DNA of 64,000 nucleotides, from assembly GCA_963576475.1 (NCBI GenBank), contig OY754990.1:11587061-11651060 (forward strand), written 5' to 3'. Origin of the DNA: Molanna angustata. Lineage: Eukaryota > Arthropoda > Insecta > Trichoptera > Molannidae. Below the pieces are notes generated by a model. That model was not told the origin of the DNA. It saw only the letters and a list, made by a program, of their open reading frames with translations, and searched no databases. Shown one piece after another: positions 63,078 to 64,000 of the stretch. Position 1 is the first letter of the stretch, and every line of letters begins with the position of its first letter. The translations under genes and the position numbers were made by a program.

Positions 63078-64000
63078 ACTATTACCCAAGAGATACTATT
63101 TCAGATTATTTGTGCAATTAACAAATAAAGATATGACTGACGGATCACATCTATGCTCTGTCAGTTCAGTATTCCCAAGAGATACTATTTCAGAATATTT
63201 GTGCAATTAACAAATAAAGATATGACTGACGGATCACATCTATGCTCTGTCAGTTCAGTATTCCCAAGAGATACTATTTCAGAATATTTGTGCAATTAAC
63301 AAATAAAGATATGACTGACGGATCACATCTATGCTCTGTCAGTTCAGTATTCCCAAGAGATACTATTTCAGAATATTTGTGCAATTAACAAATAAAGATA
63401 TGACTGACGGATCACATCTATGCTCTGTCAGTTCAGTATTCCCAAGAGATACTATTTCAGAATATTTGTGCAATTAACAAATAAAGATATGACTGACGGA
63501 TCACATCTATGCTCTGTCAGTTCAGTATTCCCAAGAGATACTATTTCAGAATATTTGTGCAATTAACAAATAAAGATATGACTGACGGATCACATCTATG
63601 CTCTGTCAGTTCAGTATTACCAAGAGATACTATTTCAGATTATTTGTGCAATTAACAAATAAAGATATGACTGACGGATCACATCTATGCTCTGTCAGTT
63701 CAGTATTCCCAAGAGATACTATTTCAGATTATTTGTGCAATTAACAAATAAAGATATGACTGACGGATCACATCTATGCTCTGTCAGTTCAGTATTCCCA
63801 AGAGATACTATTTCAGATTATTTGTGCAATTAACAAATAAAGATATGACTGACGGATCACATCTATGCTCTGTCAGTTCAGTATTCCCAAGAGATACTAT
63901 TTCAGATTATTTGTGCAATTAACAAATAAAGATATGACTGACGGATCACATCTATGCTCTGTCAGTTCAGTATTCCCAAGAGATACTATTTCAGATTATT
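63078..64000. repeat. 89-bp satellite, at least 10 copies, runs off the window
   Basis: The unit is ACAAATAAAGATATGACTGA, CGGATCACATCTATGCTCTG, TCAGTTCAGTATTCCCAAGA, GATACTATTTCAGA(A/T)TATTT, GTGCAATTA. Copies are nearly identical, with CAGAATAT in the first group and CAGATTAT in the last group. Each unit contains ACTGAC...GTCAGT, able to form a hairpin. The array continues past 64000. Confidence 0.95.

Noticed and set aside
1..64000. A novel multi-gene system or operon
   Set aside because: Only two host genes are visible, both of ordinary eukaryotic type. The remaining coding sequence belongs to mobile elements.

Overview
This is eukaryotic nuclear DNA, most likely from a moth or butterfly. 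The evidence is AT-rich intergenic sequence, short exons with GT-AG introns, no bacterial gene organisation, and a transposon load of RTE-type and CR1/L2-type LINE remnants, BEL/Pao, Helitron-like elements and tRNA-derived SINEs. Several RTE remnants end in the (GTAT)n tail common in Lepidoptera. The order is an inference; the sequence carries no species marker.

Two host genes can be read. (1) On the minus strand, exons at 10974-11015 and 9404-9567 encode the N-terminus of a Golgi pH regulator (GPHR/GPR89). The remaining exons are not visible and probably lie left of the window. (2) On the plus strand, eight exons from 18092 to 47987 join in perfect phase into a 1299-residue C2H2 zinc-finger protein. 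It has a long, repeat-rich acidic N-terminal half and eight fingers. A pair of small exons (A, B) is duplicated (A', B'), and the two finger exons share a near-identical tract that runs into the intron, which suggests gene conversion.

Everything else is mobile or repetitive. 1-7300: a GC-rich dispersed repeat, three members of a Helitron-like family, a 123-bp tandem array, and a nest (RTE LINE inside Helitron inside a TIR element). 7300-18000: LINE remnants, a Helitron-like fragment, GPHR, a 36-bp minisatellite built from the GPHR 3' splice site, a possible solo LTR, SINEs, and more Helitron copies. 18000-48000: the zinc-finger gene, whose introns hold a 76-bp minisatellite, foldback elements, a perfect 84-bp palindrome, a hammerhead-like motif at the tip of a long hairpin, a 31-bp array, a complete BEL/Pao retrotransposon with near-identical LTRs and one uninterrupted 1707-codon ORF, a hAT-like element, a TA-flanked foldback element, and a 5'-truncated I/R1-group LINE split by a TTAA-flanked MITE. 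48000-64000: SINEs, TIR elements, a (TC)n-containing 113-bp satellite, a 200-N gap inside an 87/91-bp satellite with higher-order structure, a Harbinger-like element, another Helitron copy carrying a SINE-like insert, a twin-primed RTE copy, and an 89-bp satellite running off the right edge.

I did not find a clearly new multi-gene system. The most unusual items are the exon-pair duplication with gene conversion in the zinc-finger gene, the hammerhead-like motif family with a paired C3-G8 to U3-A8 change, the splice-site minisatellite in GPHR, and the apparently intact BEL/Pao copy.
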